Source: Alphaproteobacteria bacterium (lineage in GTDB: Bacteria; Pseudomonadota; Alphaproteobacteria; Rhodobacterales; Rhodobacteraceae). From it: a stretch of DNA of 11,866 nt. Shown piece by piece: positions 1 to 6,096 of the stretch. The stretch spans positions 1 through 11,866 of the forward strand of contig JAJRRX010000347.1 in the NCBI GenBank assembly GCA_024279075.1, written 5' to 3'. The position numbers and the translations under genes are program-made. Positions within the stretch are counted from its first letter, which is position 1. The number at the start of each line of letters is the position of its first letter. The notes beneath the pieces were generated by a model, which was given only the letters and a program-made list of their open reading frames with translations, was not told the origin of the DNA and did no database searches.

Positions 1-470
1 AGCCGCCCACCGGGGGTATCGCCCGTAAAGCGGTAATCGCGCTTAACCGAGCGCATCCAGTCATCCGGCGGGGTTGGCATGGTGACAGGGTCGCCAATAT
101 CCGTGCGTAAACTAAGCATATCATAACCAATGGCGCGGCTAGCAGTGATCAGGCTGCCTTGCAGGGTCATGGTTTGCTGCAGTTGCGAGGCATAGGTGAC
201 AAAGTCATCATTCACCGCACGGGCATACAGTAAAACGCCCTTGGTATCCTCACCGACACGGGCGCGAATAATAGCCAAGCCGGTGTCTTTGATCTTTGCA
301 AAGGTGATCACAATCGGCGGGCGGGCGGCAGCTTCGGCTTCAGCGGCTGCGGCTTCTTGCCGCGCGCCGGGTTTGACCTTTTGCCAAACGGCTGAAAGTA
401 CAGGGTTGGTATTGCCGCCACTTGAGCAGGCAGAAAGGCCCGCAAGTAGGGCCACGGCCGCAAATCTCAT
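1..470 (-). CDS. YjbF/GfcB-family outer-membrane lipoprotein, 3' end cut by the window edge
   Basis: The reading frame is open from an ATG at 470-468 down to base 1, giving 156 visible residues. The N-terminus is a lipoprotein signal: a hydrophobic stretch MRFAAVALLAG, then the lipobox LSAC with the acylated cysteine at residue 15 and serine at +2, which fits outer-membrane sorting. An Ala/Glu-rich segment follows (residues about 38-52), then a beta-rich body with GYDMLSLRTDIGD near residues 114-126. Family knowledge: YjbF/GfcB proteins act in exopolysaccharide or group 4 capsule secretion and are about 220 residues long, so roughly a third lies off the left edge. The ATG overlaps the stop of the upstream YjbH-type gene as ATGA (467-470), and I see no strong separate ribosome site, so translation is probably coupled. 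The next gene to the left may be a GfcC/SLBB export protein, which is inference. The lipobox is directly seen; the family call rests on partner and sequence resemblance. Confidence 0.82.
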   Translation of the reverse strand, partial: MRFAAVALLAGLSACSSGGNTNPVLSAVWQKVKPGARQEAAAAEAEAAARPPIVITFAKIKDTGLAIIRARVGEDTKGVLLYARAVNDDFVTYASQLQQTMTLQGSLITASRAIGYDMLSLRTDIGDPVTMPTPPDDWMRSVKRDYRFTGDTPGGR

Positions 471-2548
471 TGCCAATAGGCCCCCCAAGTTTCGTAATAA
501 TCGGTGGTATCATTGCCCCGAATGCTCGGGTAAAGCCTATTGCCGATGTTAAGCCGCGCGCCGCCATCATTGCCATAACCGCCAAAGGAAACCGTGGTTG
601 CGGCTTGGCTTTCAAACGGCAAGGTCCAATTAAACGGAATGCGCAGGCGAATGCCTTTATCAAAATTGCCATCGCCAAAATCAGTAAAGCTTACATCAGT
701 CAGGGTCATATAAGCCGCCACTTCCCAGCCATTGGTGAACTGGCGCGAAAGCGTGAAGGTGCTGCCCCAATCGCCCGCCAAATAGCGGCCAACATCGACC
801 TGCGCCTCCAGCCCGTTCCAGCCAGTATTCCAGTAGATCGAGGCAAAGCCCGTCACCGTTTCGTAAGACTGAAAACCAAGTAGTGAGTCAAATTCGCGCT
901 GCTTCACATAAGCAATTTCCGCCCCGAGGCCCCAGTTTTGGGTTGATGGTTTCCATAATAATTCGGCATCCACGCCGCCAAACATCCGCTCCAGATAACC
1001 AGCCGAAAACCGGGCATAAAGGCTTGGTGCCAGCTTGGTTTGGAAGTCCGCCGTAAAGCGCTCCACCACCGGCCCTGTGCTATCATAAAGCGTGGCGTCA
1101 GAGCGCACATGCTGTAGCGGGCTTAGGTTTACCCCGGCACTTGCCCCGATATTGCCAATCAGCTTTTGCGTAACCGACAAATTAAGCCCAAGCGCGTCAG
1201 ACACGCGATACTGCGCGCTGCCCGCCAAAATGAGATCAAGCTCTCCCAAGCCGCCCGCATTAAACAGGTTCACCGGAATATTGGGCGTGATCCGCCAGCT
1301 AAAGCGCTTATCTATCTCGCGCTCCCACACGTTATCGCCTGCAATATGGTAAGGGGCCGAGCTAAAGCTGGTGGTGGCAAAGCTATCAGGCCCGGCATTA
1401 GGGCGGTCGACTTGCGCTTCAAGGTCCACACGCTTGATGACCATAGTTGTGGTTGGCAGGTTGCCCGACATCAGCGTAATGCGAAACACCTCAACCGAGG
1501 GCGGGGTAGAGCCTGCCAGCACCCGCGCCAAACGGCCAACCACCATTGGCTGGCGCGCGTATTTATTGTTGTTGATGTAAAGCTCAAGCGTATCGCCCGT
1601 GATCCGGCCTTCTTGCACGATTATCCCATCCGGCTCCAACGCCGCCGACAAAATGTCGATCATCCGGTTTTGCACTGCCGGAATGGCCCAAGAGACATCG
1701 CGGCTAAAATCAGCCGAGCGGGCATTAACGGGGGCAGGGCCAACGCCAAGGTCTTGCGGGGTGATCGGCTGGTTGGGGTTGCCCGAAACGGAAATCCGAA
1801 AGCCAAACTCCGAGCCGTTATTATAATAAGCCCCTAGCGCAAAATGCTTGCCGAGGCGATATTCTGCGCCAAAATTAAACGGCGAGTTTTGGCTGAAACT
1901 GCCAAACACCTGCTCGCCTAGGTAAGCGTCGGAGGAATACTCAGCCTTAAGCACCAAGTTATCAAGCGGGGTTTGCCATTCTATGCCCGCAAACGGCGCG
2001 GCATCACCCGAAAACATATGGCCAACGCCAAAGCTGTTATCCACCGCCGTGCGGCTGCCGGTGCTAAAGATAGGATTATTTGAGCCAAGCCGCCCCCAGC
2101 CAAGGCCAGCGGTCAGGCGTAGCTTATCGCCAATGCTTTTGGTGGCCACGATATATTCAGACGCCGTAGGGCCATTGGAAAGAAAATCGCGAAAGCCCAC
2201 AGCAAGGGCAGGGCGAATAGCCCCCTCACGCAGAAGGCGGAATTTGAGGTCAAGCGTGTTATCATCAAAAGCCACGCCTGGGGCTGTCCAGTTTTCAAGG
2301 CTGACAATGCGGGCTGAGGCTTCGATATTAGGCAGAAGCTGGAAATTAAGCGCGCCGCCGCTGCGGGTGCCATTGTTAATAAAAGACCACGAGGTTTCAC
2401 CATCCGGCTGCATGGCGGCGTTGGGCATATAAATAACGCCGATGGAGCCGTTATTGCCAAAACTCGGCGTAAACCCCTGTGCAAACGCGGTTTGGTAACC
2501 CCCCAAAAGCAGTGCTGACAGAGCGATCAGTGACCCTTTAACAGACAT
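467..2548 (-). CDS. YjbH-domain outer-membrane protein of exopolysaccharide export
   Basis: From the ATG at 2548 the protein is 693 residues, close to the 698 or so of E. coli YjbH. Residues 1-23 form a Sec signal peptide (core SLIALSALLLGG) with probable cleavage at AFA|Q. There is no cysteine anywhere, so it is not a lipoprotein. The mature part is full of alternating, aromatic-ended strands (for example NGSEFGFRISVSG, and FDKGIRLRIPFNW near the C-terminus) as expected of a beta-barrel. Family knowledge: YjbH acts with YjbF and YjbG in exopolysaccharide production at the outer membrane. Start choice: ATG 2548 has GAGG six bases upstream. An in-frame GTG at 2560 has AGAGGA eight bases upstream and would add MRGK, so it cannot be excluded. 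The gene ends in ATGA overlap with the YjbF-type gene and begins 78 bases after the SDR stop. The order yjbH then yjbF is reversed relative to E. coli yjbEFGH. Confidence 0.9.
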   Translation of the reverse strand: MSVKGSLIALSALLLGGYQTAFAQGFTPSFGNNGSIGVIYMPNAAMQPDGETSWSFINNGTRSGGALNFQLLPNIEASARIVSLENWTAPGVAFDDNTLDLKFRLLREGAIRPALAVGFRDFLSNGPTASEYIVATKSIGDKLRLTAGLGWGRLGSNNPIFSTGSRTAVDNSFGVGHMFSGDAAPFAGIEWQTPLDNLVLKAEYSSDAYLGEQVFGSFSQNSPFNFGAEYRLGKHFALGAYYNNGSEFGFRISVSGNPNQPITPQDLGVGPAPVNARSADFSRDVSWAIPAVQNRMIDILSAALEPDGIIVQEGRITGDTLELYINNNKYARQPMVVGRLARVLAGSTPPSVEVFRITLMSGNLPTTTMVIKRVDLEAQVDRPNAGPDSFATTSFSSAPYHIAGDNVWEREIDKRFSWRITPNIPVNLFNAGGLGELDLILAGSAQYRVSDALGLNLSVTQKLIGNIGASAGVNLSPLQHVRSDATLYDSTGPVVERFTADFQTKLAPSLYARFSAGYLERMFGGVDAELLWKPSTQNWGLGAEIAYVKQREFDSLLGFQSYETVTGFASIYWNTGWNGLEAQVDVGRYLAGDWGSTFTLSRQFTNGWEVAAYMTLTDVSFTDFGDGNFDKGIRLRIPFNWTLPFESQAATTVSFGGYGNDGGARLNIGNRLYPSIRGNDTTDYYETWGAYWQ

Positions 2549-2626
2549 TTTACCCCTCACCGAATCTATCCTCTAAAAACAGAGGCTAATTTTAACCTGA
2601 TTCGGCAAAGGGTGTAAGATGATTCG
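2549..2626 (-). promoter_or_regulatory. Structured leader and possible promoter of the YjbH-type gene
   Basis: Read on the minus strand, CCGAATC (2605-2599) is the exact complement of GATTCGG (2566-2560). Inside it lies a second stem, CCTCT (2585-2581) with AGAGG (2574-2570), loop GTTTTT. The outer right arm covers the alternative GTG start, and the inner right arm covers its AGAGGA ribosome site. The ATG at 2548 and its GAGGGG lie just beyond. A weak promoter is possible with CTTACA (2618-2613), an 18-base spacer and TAAAAT (2594-2589). If it is used, the transcript would start near the inner stem and could not form the outer one, so the nested fold requires read-through from the SDR gene. 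No T-run follows either stem in the minus direction, so this does not look like a terminator. The pairings are seen; their function is inference. Confidence 0.35.
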
Positions 2627-3460
2627 TCAGCCATCGGCACAATCGAGCGCAAGCAGGGCTTTGAGGCCGGTTTTATAATCGGGGTAAAGCAGCTTCACGC
2701 CGAGTTCGCTTTTGATCCGCGCGTTACTGACCTTCTTGGATTCGGCATAAAAACTGCGCGCCATCGGTGTAAGGTCGGCGGTTTCAAAGGCGATTGATGG
2801 TGGTATCGGCAGGCCGAGCAATTCGGCAGCATGGCCGATCACATCCTGCGGCGGGGCAGGGTCATTATCACAAACATTATAAATTTGGCCTGCATTGGGC
2901 GTGGCAATAGAGGCCGCAATGGTTTGCGCGATATCCTCGACATGAATGCGACTAAAGACTTGGTTATGCTTAATAATACGCCTTGCCGTGCCATTGCGGA
3001 CCTTGGCAAAGGGGCCACGGTCAGGGCCGTATATCCCCGCAAGGCGGAAGATATGGACGGGCAGGCCGTGGGCCTCATGCAGGGCCATCCACTGGTTTTC
3101 AGCCTTCATGCGGTGATGGCCGCGGGTGGTGGCGGGGGTGAGCGGCGTGGCCTCATCCACCCATACGCCGCCATGGTCGCCATATACGCCGGTGGTGGAA
3201 AGATAGCCGAGCCAAGCGGGCTTGGCAGCCAGAATATCCGCTTCCAACCCCGCCAGAAACGGGTCACCGTTTTCATCGGGAGCGGCAGATACGAGGATAT
3301 GCGTGGCCCAGTCAAGCGTGGCAGAAATGTCACTGCCGGGGTATTGCAGCAAGCCCTGCTCGGCAGAGCGCGAGGTGCCTCGCACTTCCCAGCCAAGGGC
3401 GCGCATATGGGCAGCCACCACGCGGCCCGTGTAGCCAAGGCCCAAAATTAGCAGCTTCAT
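2627..3460 (-). CDS. Atypical SDR-family NAD(P)-dependent epimerase/reductase, YeeZ-like
   Basis: The protein has 277 residues. The N-terminus MKLLILGLGYTG is a Rossmann nucleotide-binding loop of the GxGYTG type (glycines at residues 7, 9 and 12). STTGVYG at residues 88-94 is the usual strand-5 segment of epimerase-like SDRs, followed by FRLAGIYGPDRG at 138-149 and SRIHVEDIA at 170-178. The classical YxxxK catalytic pair is not present in normal form: tyrosine 93 is followed by GDHGG, and TRGHHRMKAEN (112-122) takes the region where a catalytic lysine is expected. That fits atypical SDRs such as E. coli YeeZ, whose substrate is not established. The ATG at 3460 has GGAGAGG five bases upstream, inside the end of queG, and overlaps the queG stop as ATGA (3457-3460), so it is the third gene of the GST-queG operon. 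Role unknown; the link to queuosine chemistry or to glutathione is only positional. Confidence 0.85.
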   Translation of the reverse strand: MKLLILGLGYTGRVVAAHMRALGWEVRGTSRSAEQGLLQYPGSDISATLDWATHILVSAAPDENGDPFLAGLEADILAAKPAWLGYLSTTGVYGDHGGVWVDEATPLTPATTRGHHRMKAENQWMALHEAHGLPVHIFRLAGIYGPDRGPFAKVRNGTARRIIKHNQVFSRIHVEDIAQTIAASIATPNAGQIYNVCDNDPAPPQDVIGHAAELLGLPIPPSIAFETADLTPMARSFYAESKKVSNARIKSELGVKLLYPDYKTGLKALLALDCADG

Positions 3461-4485
3461 GTTAACCTCTCCAATGCCCAGTTTGCGGCGTCTTTTACTG
3501 TATCGTCAGGGTCGCTCGCCAGTGGGCGCGCCGCCGCAGCCAAGCTGGAATCGCCAGAGTTGCCAATGGCGTAAAGCACATTGCGGATAAAACTATTGCG
3601 GCCAATGCGCTTGATCGGGGAGCCAGCAAAAATCTCGCAAAAATCCGCATCATCCAAGCGCACGAGGTGCTCAAGCTCGGGGCAGCGTAGCTCGATGCGG
3701 GCCCAGTAATTGGCATCCTTTGACACCTGCGCGAACTTGTTCCACGGGCAGGCGGCGAGGCAGTCGTCGCAGCCATAAATTCGGTTGCCCATCAGCGGGC
3801 GCAGGGCCGGGGCCACGGGGCCTTTTTGCTGAATCGTCAGGTAGGAGAGGCACTTGCGCGGGTCGAGCCGATACGGCGCGATGAAGGCATCTGTCGGGCA
3901 GGCCTGCAGGCAGGCATCGCAATTACCGCAATGATCCGGCTCCGCCTCGTCTTTGGGCAGGTCGAGCGTGGTGAAAAGTGCACCCAGAAAAAACCAGCTA
4001 CCAAGGCGGCGGCTAACAACATTGCTATGCTTGCCCTGCCAGCCCAGCCCCGCCGCCTGCGCCAAAGGTTTTTCCATCACGGGGGCGGTATCCACAAACA
4101 CCTTGATATCACACGGCTCCTGCTCTATCAGCCAGCGCCCCAACCTTTTCAGGCGTTTTTTCAACGGGTCGTGGTAGTCTTTATTGCGAGCATAAACCGA
4201 GATATTACCTCGGTCGCGCATCGGCAAAAGCTTTAAGGGGTCTTCATCAGGCCCATAATTATCGGCCAACATTATCACCGAGCGCGCCTCGGGCCACAGC
4301 GCTGTCGGGGAGCCGCGCCATTCAGCCCGCCGCTCCATCCAGCCCATATCACCGTGCAGCCCTGCCTTTAGAAAGGCCTGTAAGCGCGCGGCGGTTTCGG
4401 GCATGGCGTCAGGCGCGCAAATGCCGACATCGGAAAAACCAACTTCCAGCGCTTGGGCGCGCAGGCGGTTGGCCAGCGCCTGCAC
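3457..4485 (-). CDS. queG: Epoxyqueuosine reductase QueG
   Basis: QueG is the cobalamin- and iron-sulfur-dependent cytoplasmic enzyme that reduces epoxyqueuosine to queuosine in the wobble position of tRNAs with GUN anticodons. At 342 residues the protein is complete. The conserved catalytic-region motif VDTAPVMEKPLAQAAG starts at residue 131, with D132 the expected general acid, and GLGWQGKHSN follows at 146-155. Two ferredoxin-like clusters are present: C186, C189, C192, C196 (CGNCDACLQACP), then C212 with C239, C242, C246 (CDDCLAACP). The C-terminal region from about 290 is HEAT-like (RNVLYAIGNSGD, KDAANWALE). The start is a GTG at 4485 directly after the GST amber stop. The N-terminus aligns well with other QueG proteins, so a start far downstream is unlikely, but I see no good ribosome site, which suggests reinitiation after GST. 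The 3' end overlaps the SDR start by four bases. Confidence 0.97.
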   Translation of the reverse strand: MQALANRLRAQALEVGFSDVGICAPDAMPETAARLQAFLKAGLHGDMGWMERRAEWRGSPTALWPEARSVIMLADNYGPDEDPLKLLPMRDRGNISVYARNKDYHDPLKKRLKRLGRWLIEQEPCDIKVFVDTAPVMEKPLAQAAGLGWQGKHSNVVSRRLGSWFFLGALFTTLDLPKDEAEPDHCGNCDACLQACPTDAFIAPYRLDPRKCLSYLTIQQKGPVAPALRPLMGNRIYGCDDCLAACPWNKFAQVSKDANYWARIELRCPELEHLVRLDDADFCEIFAGSPIKRIGRNSFIRNVLYAIGNSGDSSLAAAARPLASDPDDTVKDAANWALERLT

Positions 4486-5151
4486 CTAAAAATCCAGATC
4501 GCTATAATGGTCCGGCGGCACAAACCCGGTTACCTGATCACTCAACAAGGCGCGGAACGACGGGCGGGATTTGATCTGCGCATACCATTCCTTGACGTTT
4601 TTATTACGCAGCCAGTCAACATCATTCACATAATCCAGCGTGCTGAGATGGGCGGCGGCGGTAAAATCCGCAATCGTCATGGTGTTGCCCGCCAGCCAAT
4701 CCCTCGTTTCCAGCAGCCAGCCCATATAATCAAGGTGATACTTAATGTTTTTGCTGCCGGCTTTGATTTTGGTGCTATCAGGATAGCCCGTGCCCATCAG
4801 CTTTTTATTGATGCGCTCATAAACCAAATTCGCCGTCACCTCATGGTGAAACTTATCGTCAAACCAGCCCTCTAACCGCCGCGCCTCGGCCCGCGCCGCA
4901 GGGTCGCGGGGCAGCAGGGCTGGCTCGGGGTGGGTTTCCTCCAGATACTCAAATATCGCCGAAGATTCGCCCAGCACAAAGCGGCCATCGCGCAGCACAG
5001 GGATTTGCCCCGCCGGATTAAGCCGTAAAAAATCGAGGCGCTTCTCCCAGTATTTCTCCTCTACCAGCTCCACATCTATCTTTTTCTCCGCCAAAACGAG
5101 GCGAATCTTGCGGCAAAAGGGCGAAAGCGGAAGGTGGTATAGGCGAAACAT
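4486..5151 (-). CDS. Glutathione S-transferase family protein
   Basis: The protein has 221 residues, a normal cytosolic GST length. The N-terminal thioredoxin-like domain covers about 1-75: LYHLPLSPFCRK has the active-site region with S10 and C13, GQIPVL (48-53) carries the cis-proline P51 that contacts glutathione, and GESSAI (61-66) is the gamma-glutamyl-binding turn. The all-helical C-terminal domain follows, with the conserved folding motif LAGNTMTIADFTAA at 153-166. Substrate cannot be inferred. It is the first gene of the operon GST-queG-SDR. The ATG at 5151 has AGGA eight bases upstream; in-frame extension is blocked by TAG at 5166-5164. A much stronger GGAGGT sits 22 bases upstream with no start codon at proper distance. 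The stop is TAG, and the next codon, in the same frame, is the GTG start of queG. Confidence 0.93.
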   Translation of the reverse strand: MFRLYHLPLSPFCRKIRLVLAEKKIDVELVEEKYWEKRLDFLRLNPAGQIPVLRDGRFVLGESSAIFEYLEETHPEPALLPRDPAARAEARRLEGWFDDKFHHEVTANLVYERINKKLMGTGYPDSTKIKAGSKNIKYHLDYMGWLLETRDWLAGNTMTIADFTAAAHLSTLDYVNDVDWLRNKNVKEWYAQIKSRPSFRALLSDQVTGFVPPDHYSDLDF

Positions 5152-5182
5152 CGGGGAGTCCTGCTATGGCTAGACCTCCTTT
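5152..5182 (-). promoter_or_regulatory. GST leader with a strong but misplaced Shine-Dalgarno sequence
   Basis: Read on the minus strand, AAGGAGGTC at about 5181-5173 is an almost ideal anti-16S match, but the codon at the expected distance is ATA, and the GST ATG is 22 bases further on. GGAGgTC can pair with GACTCC (5160-5155) in a six-pair stem with one bulged G, which would hide the strong site and bring its base close to the weaker AGGA actually positioned for the ATG. It may be a ribosome standby site, a folded control element or a decayed start. The motif is seen; the function is inference. Confidence 0.3.
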
Positions 5183-5267
5183 TTGCAGCTTAGGGCAAAG
5201 ATTTTCAAGAGCGCGCAGAGCCAGAGGGCGGAAAATCGCTTTTTTATTTCTGGGCGCCGTGAGCGGA

Positions 5268-5286
5268 TGAAACATAAAGTGTTTCA
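5268..5286. repeat. 7-bp perfect inverted repeat with 5-base spacer
   Basis: TGAAACA (5268-5274) and TGTTTCA (5280-5286) are exact complements separated by TAAAG. The site lies 117 bases upstream of the GST start on one side and about 210 bases upstream of the spondin gene on the other. Its symmetry fits a dimeric regulator's operator, or it may be chance. I do not recognise a known regulator motif. I found no convincing promoter hexamers for the GST operon around it. Confidence 0.3.
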
Positions 5287-5321
5287 AAATTCGGCGCGCC
5301 AATGAGCGTGTATCTGCCGGT

Positions 5322-5350
5322 TTGACACCCAATCAGCGGGAATTGAAATA
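5322..5350 (+). promoter_or_regulatory. Candidate promoter with perfect -35 hexamer for the spondin gene
   Basis: TTGACA at 5322-5327 is a perfect sigma-70 -35 sequence. A 17-base spacer leads to GAAATA at 5345-5350, which is a poor -10 hexamer. If used, the transcript would include the 5375-5414 inverted repeat in its leader of about 140 bases. An alternative promoter closer to the gene is TTGTCA (5416-5421) with TTTACG 17 bases later (5439-5444). Neither is strong, and I cannot choose between them from sequence. Confidence 0.25.
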
Positions 5351-5374
5351 GGCGATAACACAAATTTTATATTG

Positions 5375-5414
5375 GCCTAACCCGCCCTCACGCCCGCACA
5401 CGCGCGGGTTAGGC
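5375..5414. repeat. 11-bp perfect inverted repeat upstream of the spondin gene
   Basis: GCCTAACCCGC (5375-5385) and GCGGGTTAGGC (5404-5414) are exact complements separated by 18 bases. Within the spacer, CCCGC (5393-5397) can also pair with GCGGG (5404-5408) as a smaller alternative stem. No T-run follows on the plus strand (ATTGTCATTTT), so a classical terminator is unlikely. The right arm ends one base before the possible -35 TTGTCA at 5416, a position suited to an operator, or it lies in the leader RNA if transcription starts at the upstream candidate promoter. In the rest of 5152-5494 I see no gene, tRNA or mobile element. Confidence 0.5.
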
Positions 5415-5455
5415 ATTGTCATTTTCCACCACGGATTATTTACGTCAGATAACAG

Positions 5456-5475
5456 CCATCCCGAAAAACGGGTGG
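5456..5475 (+). promoter_or_regulatory. Leader stem-loop just before the spondin ribosome site
   Basis: CCCG (5460-5463) pairs with CGGG (5469-5472) around an AAAAA loop. The stem extends outward by CCA (5456-5458) with TGG (5473-5475) past one bulged T (5459). It ends eight bases before AAGGA (5483-5487), the ribosome binding site of the gene starting at 5495. Such hairpins can protect the 5' end of messages for abundant envelope proteins; that role here is inference. Confidence 0.35.
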
Positions 5476-5494
5476 ACCTAAAAAGGATTTGAAA

Positions 5495-6028
5495 ATGAAA
5501 AAGACCCTGATCGCCAGCCTTGCTTTTGGCCTGCTCGCCAGCACCGCTTTTGCCGAAACTTTTACCGTGACTGTAACCAATAACCTCACCGAAGAGCTGT
5601 TTGCCCCGATCGTGGTAACGGATGCTGGCAATGATGCGTTTTTCTTCAAAGATGGCTATGTGACCAGTGCGGCCGAAAGCCAGATCCTGACAGGTGACCC
5701 CGCGATGGTAGTGGCGGCCATTGGTGCTGATCAAGTGACCGTGGGCCACGGCACAGATGGCCCTCCGGGTGTGCTTTTGGCCGCCGGAAGCTCGGTTACG
5801 TTTACAGTAGAAACGGACTCAACCGCATGGCGTATTTTGGCGATGGTCGCGCCAACTATGGTGCCAGATAACTATGTGACAGCGCTGGCAGACCTGAGCG
5901 TTGCCAATGAAGTAACGGTGGAATTGGCGCGCTATGATATTGGCAATGATGAAGGCACGATGATGAACGCCCCCGCTGGTGATATGATGCACAGCGCGGG
6001 TACTGTAAAAATTGTGCGCGGCATGTAA
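5495..6028 (+). CDS. Secreted spondin-domain protein
   Basis: From ATG 5495 the protein has 177 residues. AAGGA lies seven bases upstream, so I prefer this start to the in-frame TTG at 5489. Residues 1-20 are a Sec signal peptide (MKKTLIASLAFGLLASTAFA, cleavage AFA|E). The mature 157 residues are beta-rich and contain no cysteine. The order of motifs fits the bacterial spondin_N fold: FTVTVTNNLTEELFAP at 23-38, LTGDP at 65-69, VTFTVETDS around 101-109, AWRILAMVAPT at 111-121, then ARYDIGNDEG at 145-154. The last resembles the YDAGTE-type acidic segment of the family. The C-terminal stretch is methionine-rich (MM at 156-157 and 164-165). Spondin domains in eukaryotes bind matrix and metal ions; bacterial members are secreted with no settled role. 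It is monocistronic, convergent with the Hint gene, and ends at a shared terminator. The secretion call is firmer than the domain name. Confidence 0.83.
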   Translation: MKKTLIASLAFGLLASTAFAETFTVTVTNNLTEELFAPIVVTDAGNDAFFFKDGYVTSAAESQILTGDPAMVVAAIGADQVTVGHGTDGPPGVLLAAGSSVTFTVETDSTAWRILAMVAPTMVPDNYVTALADLSVANEVTVELARYDIGNDEGTMMNAPAGDMMHSAGTVKIVRGM

Positions 6029-6052
6029 ACGGTAAAGCCCTATGAAAAGCAA

Positions 6053-6080
6053 AAAAGCGCCCATTAAATTGGACGCTTTT
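6053..6080. terminator. Bidirectional rho-independent terminator between spondin and Hint genes
   Basis: AAAAGCGCCCA (6053-6063) pairs with TGGACGCTTTT (6070-6080) around a six-base loop TTAAAT, with one C-A mismatch in an eleven-pair stem. On the plus strand the stem ends in TTTT, 25 bases after the spondin stop. On the minus strand it is followed by a T-run (the complement of the A-run at 6051-6056), 17 bases after the Hint stop. It therefore serves both convergent genes. Confidence 0.85.
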
Positions 6081-6096
6081 CTCAATAAGTGTTCCG

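Noticed and set aside
1166..1837. 223-codon open frame on the plus strand
   Set aside because: It is antisense to the YjbH-type gene and the translation is rich in Arg, His and Ala without domain features.
2831..3451. 206-codon open frame on the plus strand
   Set aside because: It is wholly antisense to the SDR gene, whose motifs are clear, and its translation shows no recognisable domain or ribosome site. Frames like this are expected opposite GC-rich genes.
5416..5433. TTGTCAT as a second Pho box
   Set aside because: There is no matching TGTCA core 11 bases away on either side.
5489..5494. TTG at 5489 as the start of the spondin protein
   Set aside because: It overlaps the end of the ribosome site; ATG 5495 is at the right distance and gives a standard signal peptide.
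5333..5749. 138-codon minus-strand frame in and beyond the intergenic region
   Set aside because: It overlaps the signal peptide and first third of the spondin gene on the opposite strand and has no domain or ribosome site.
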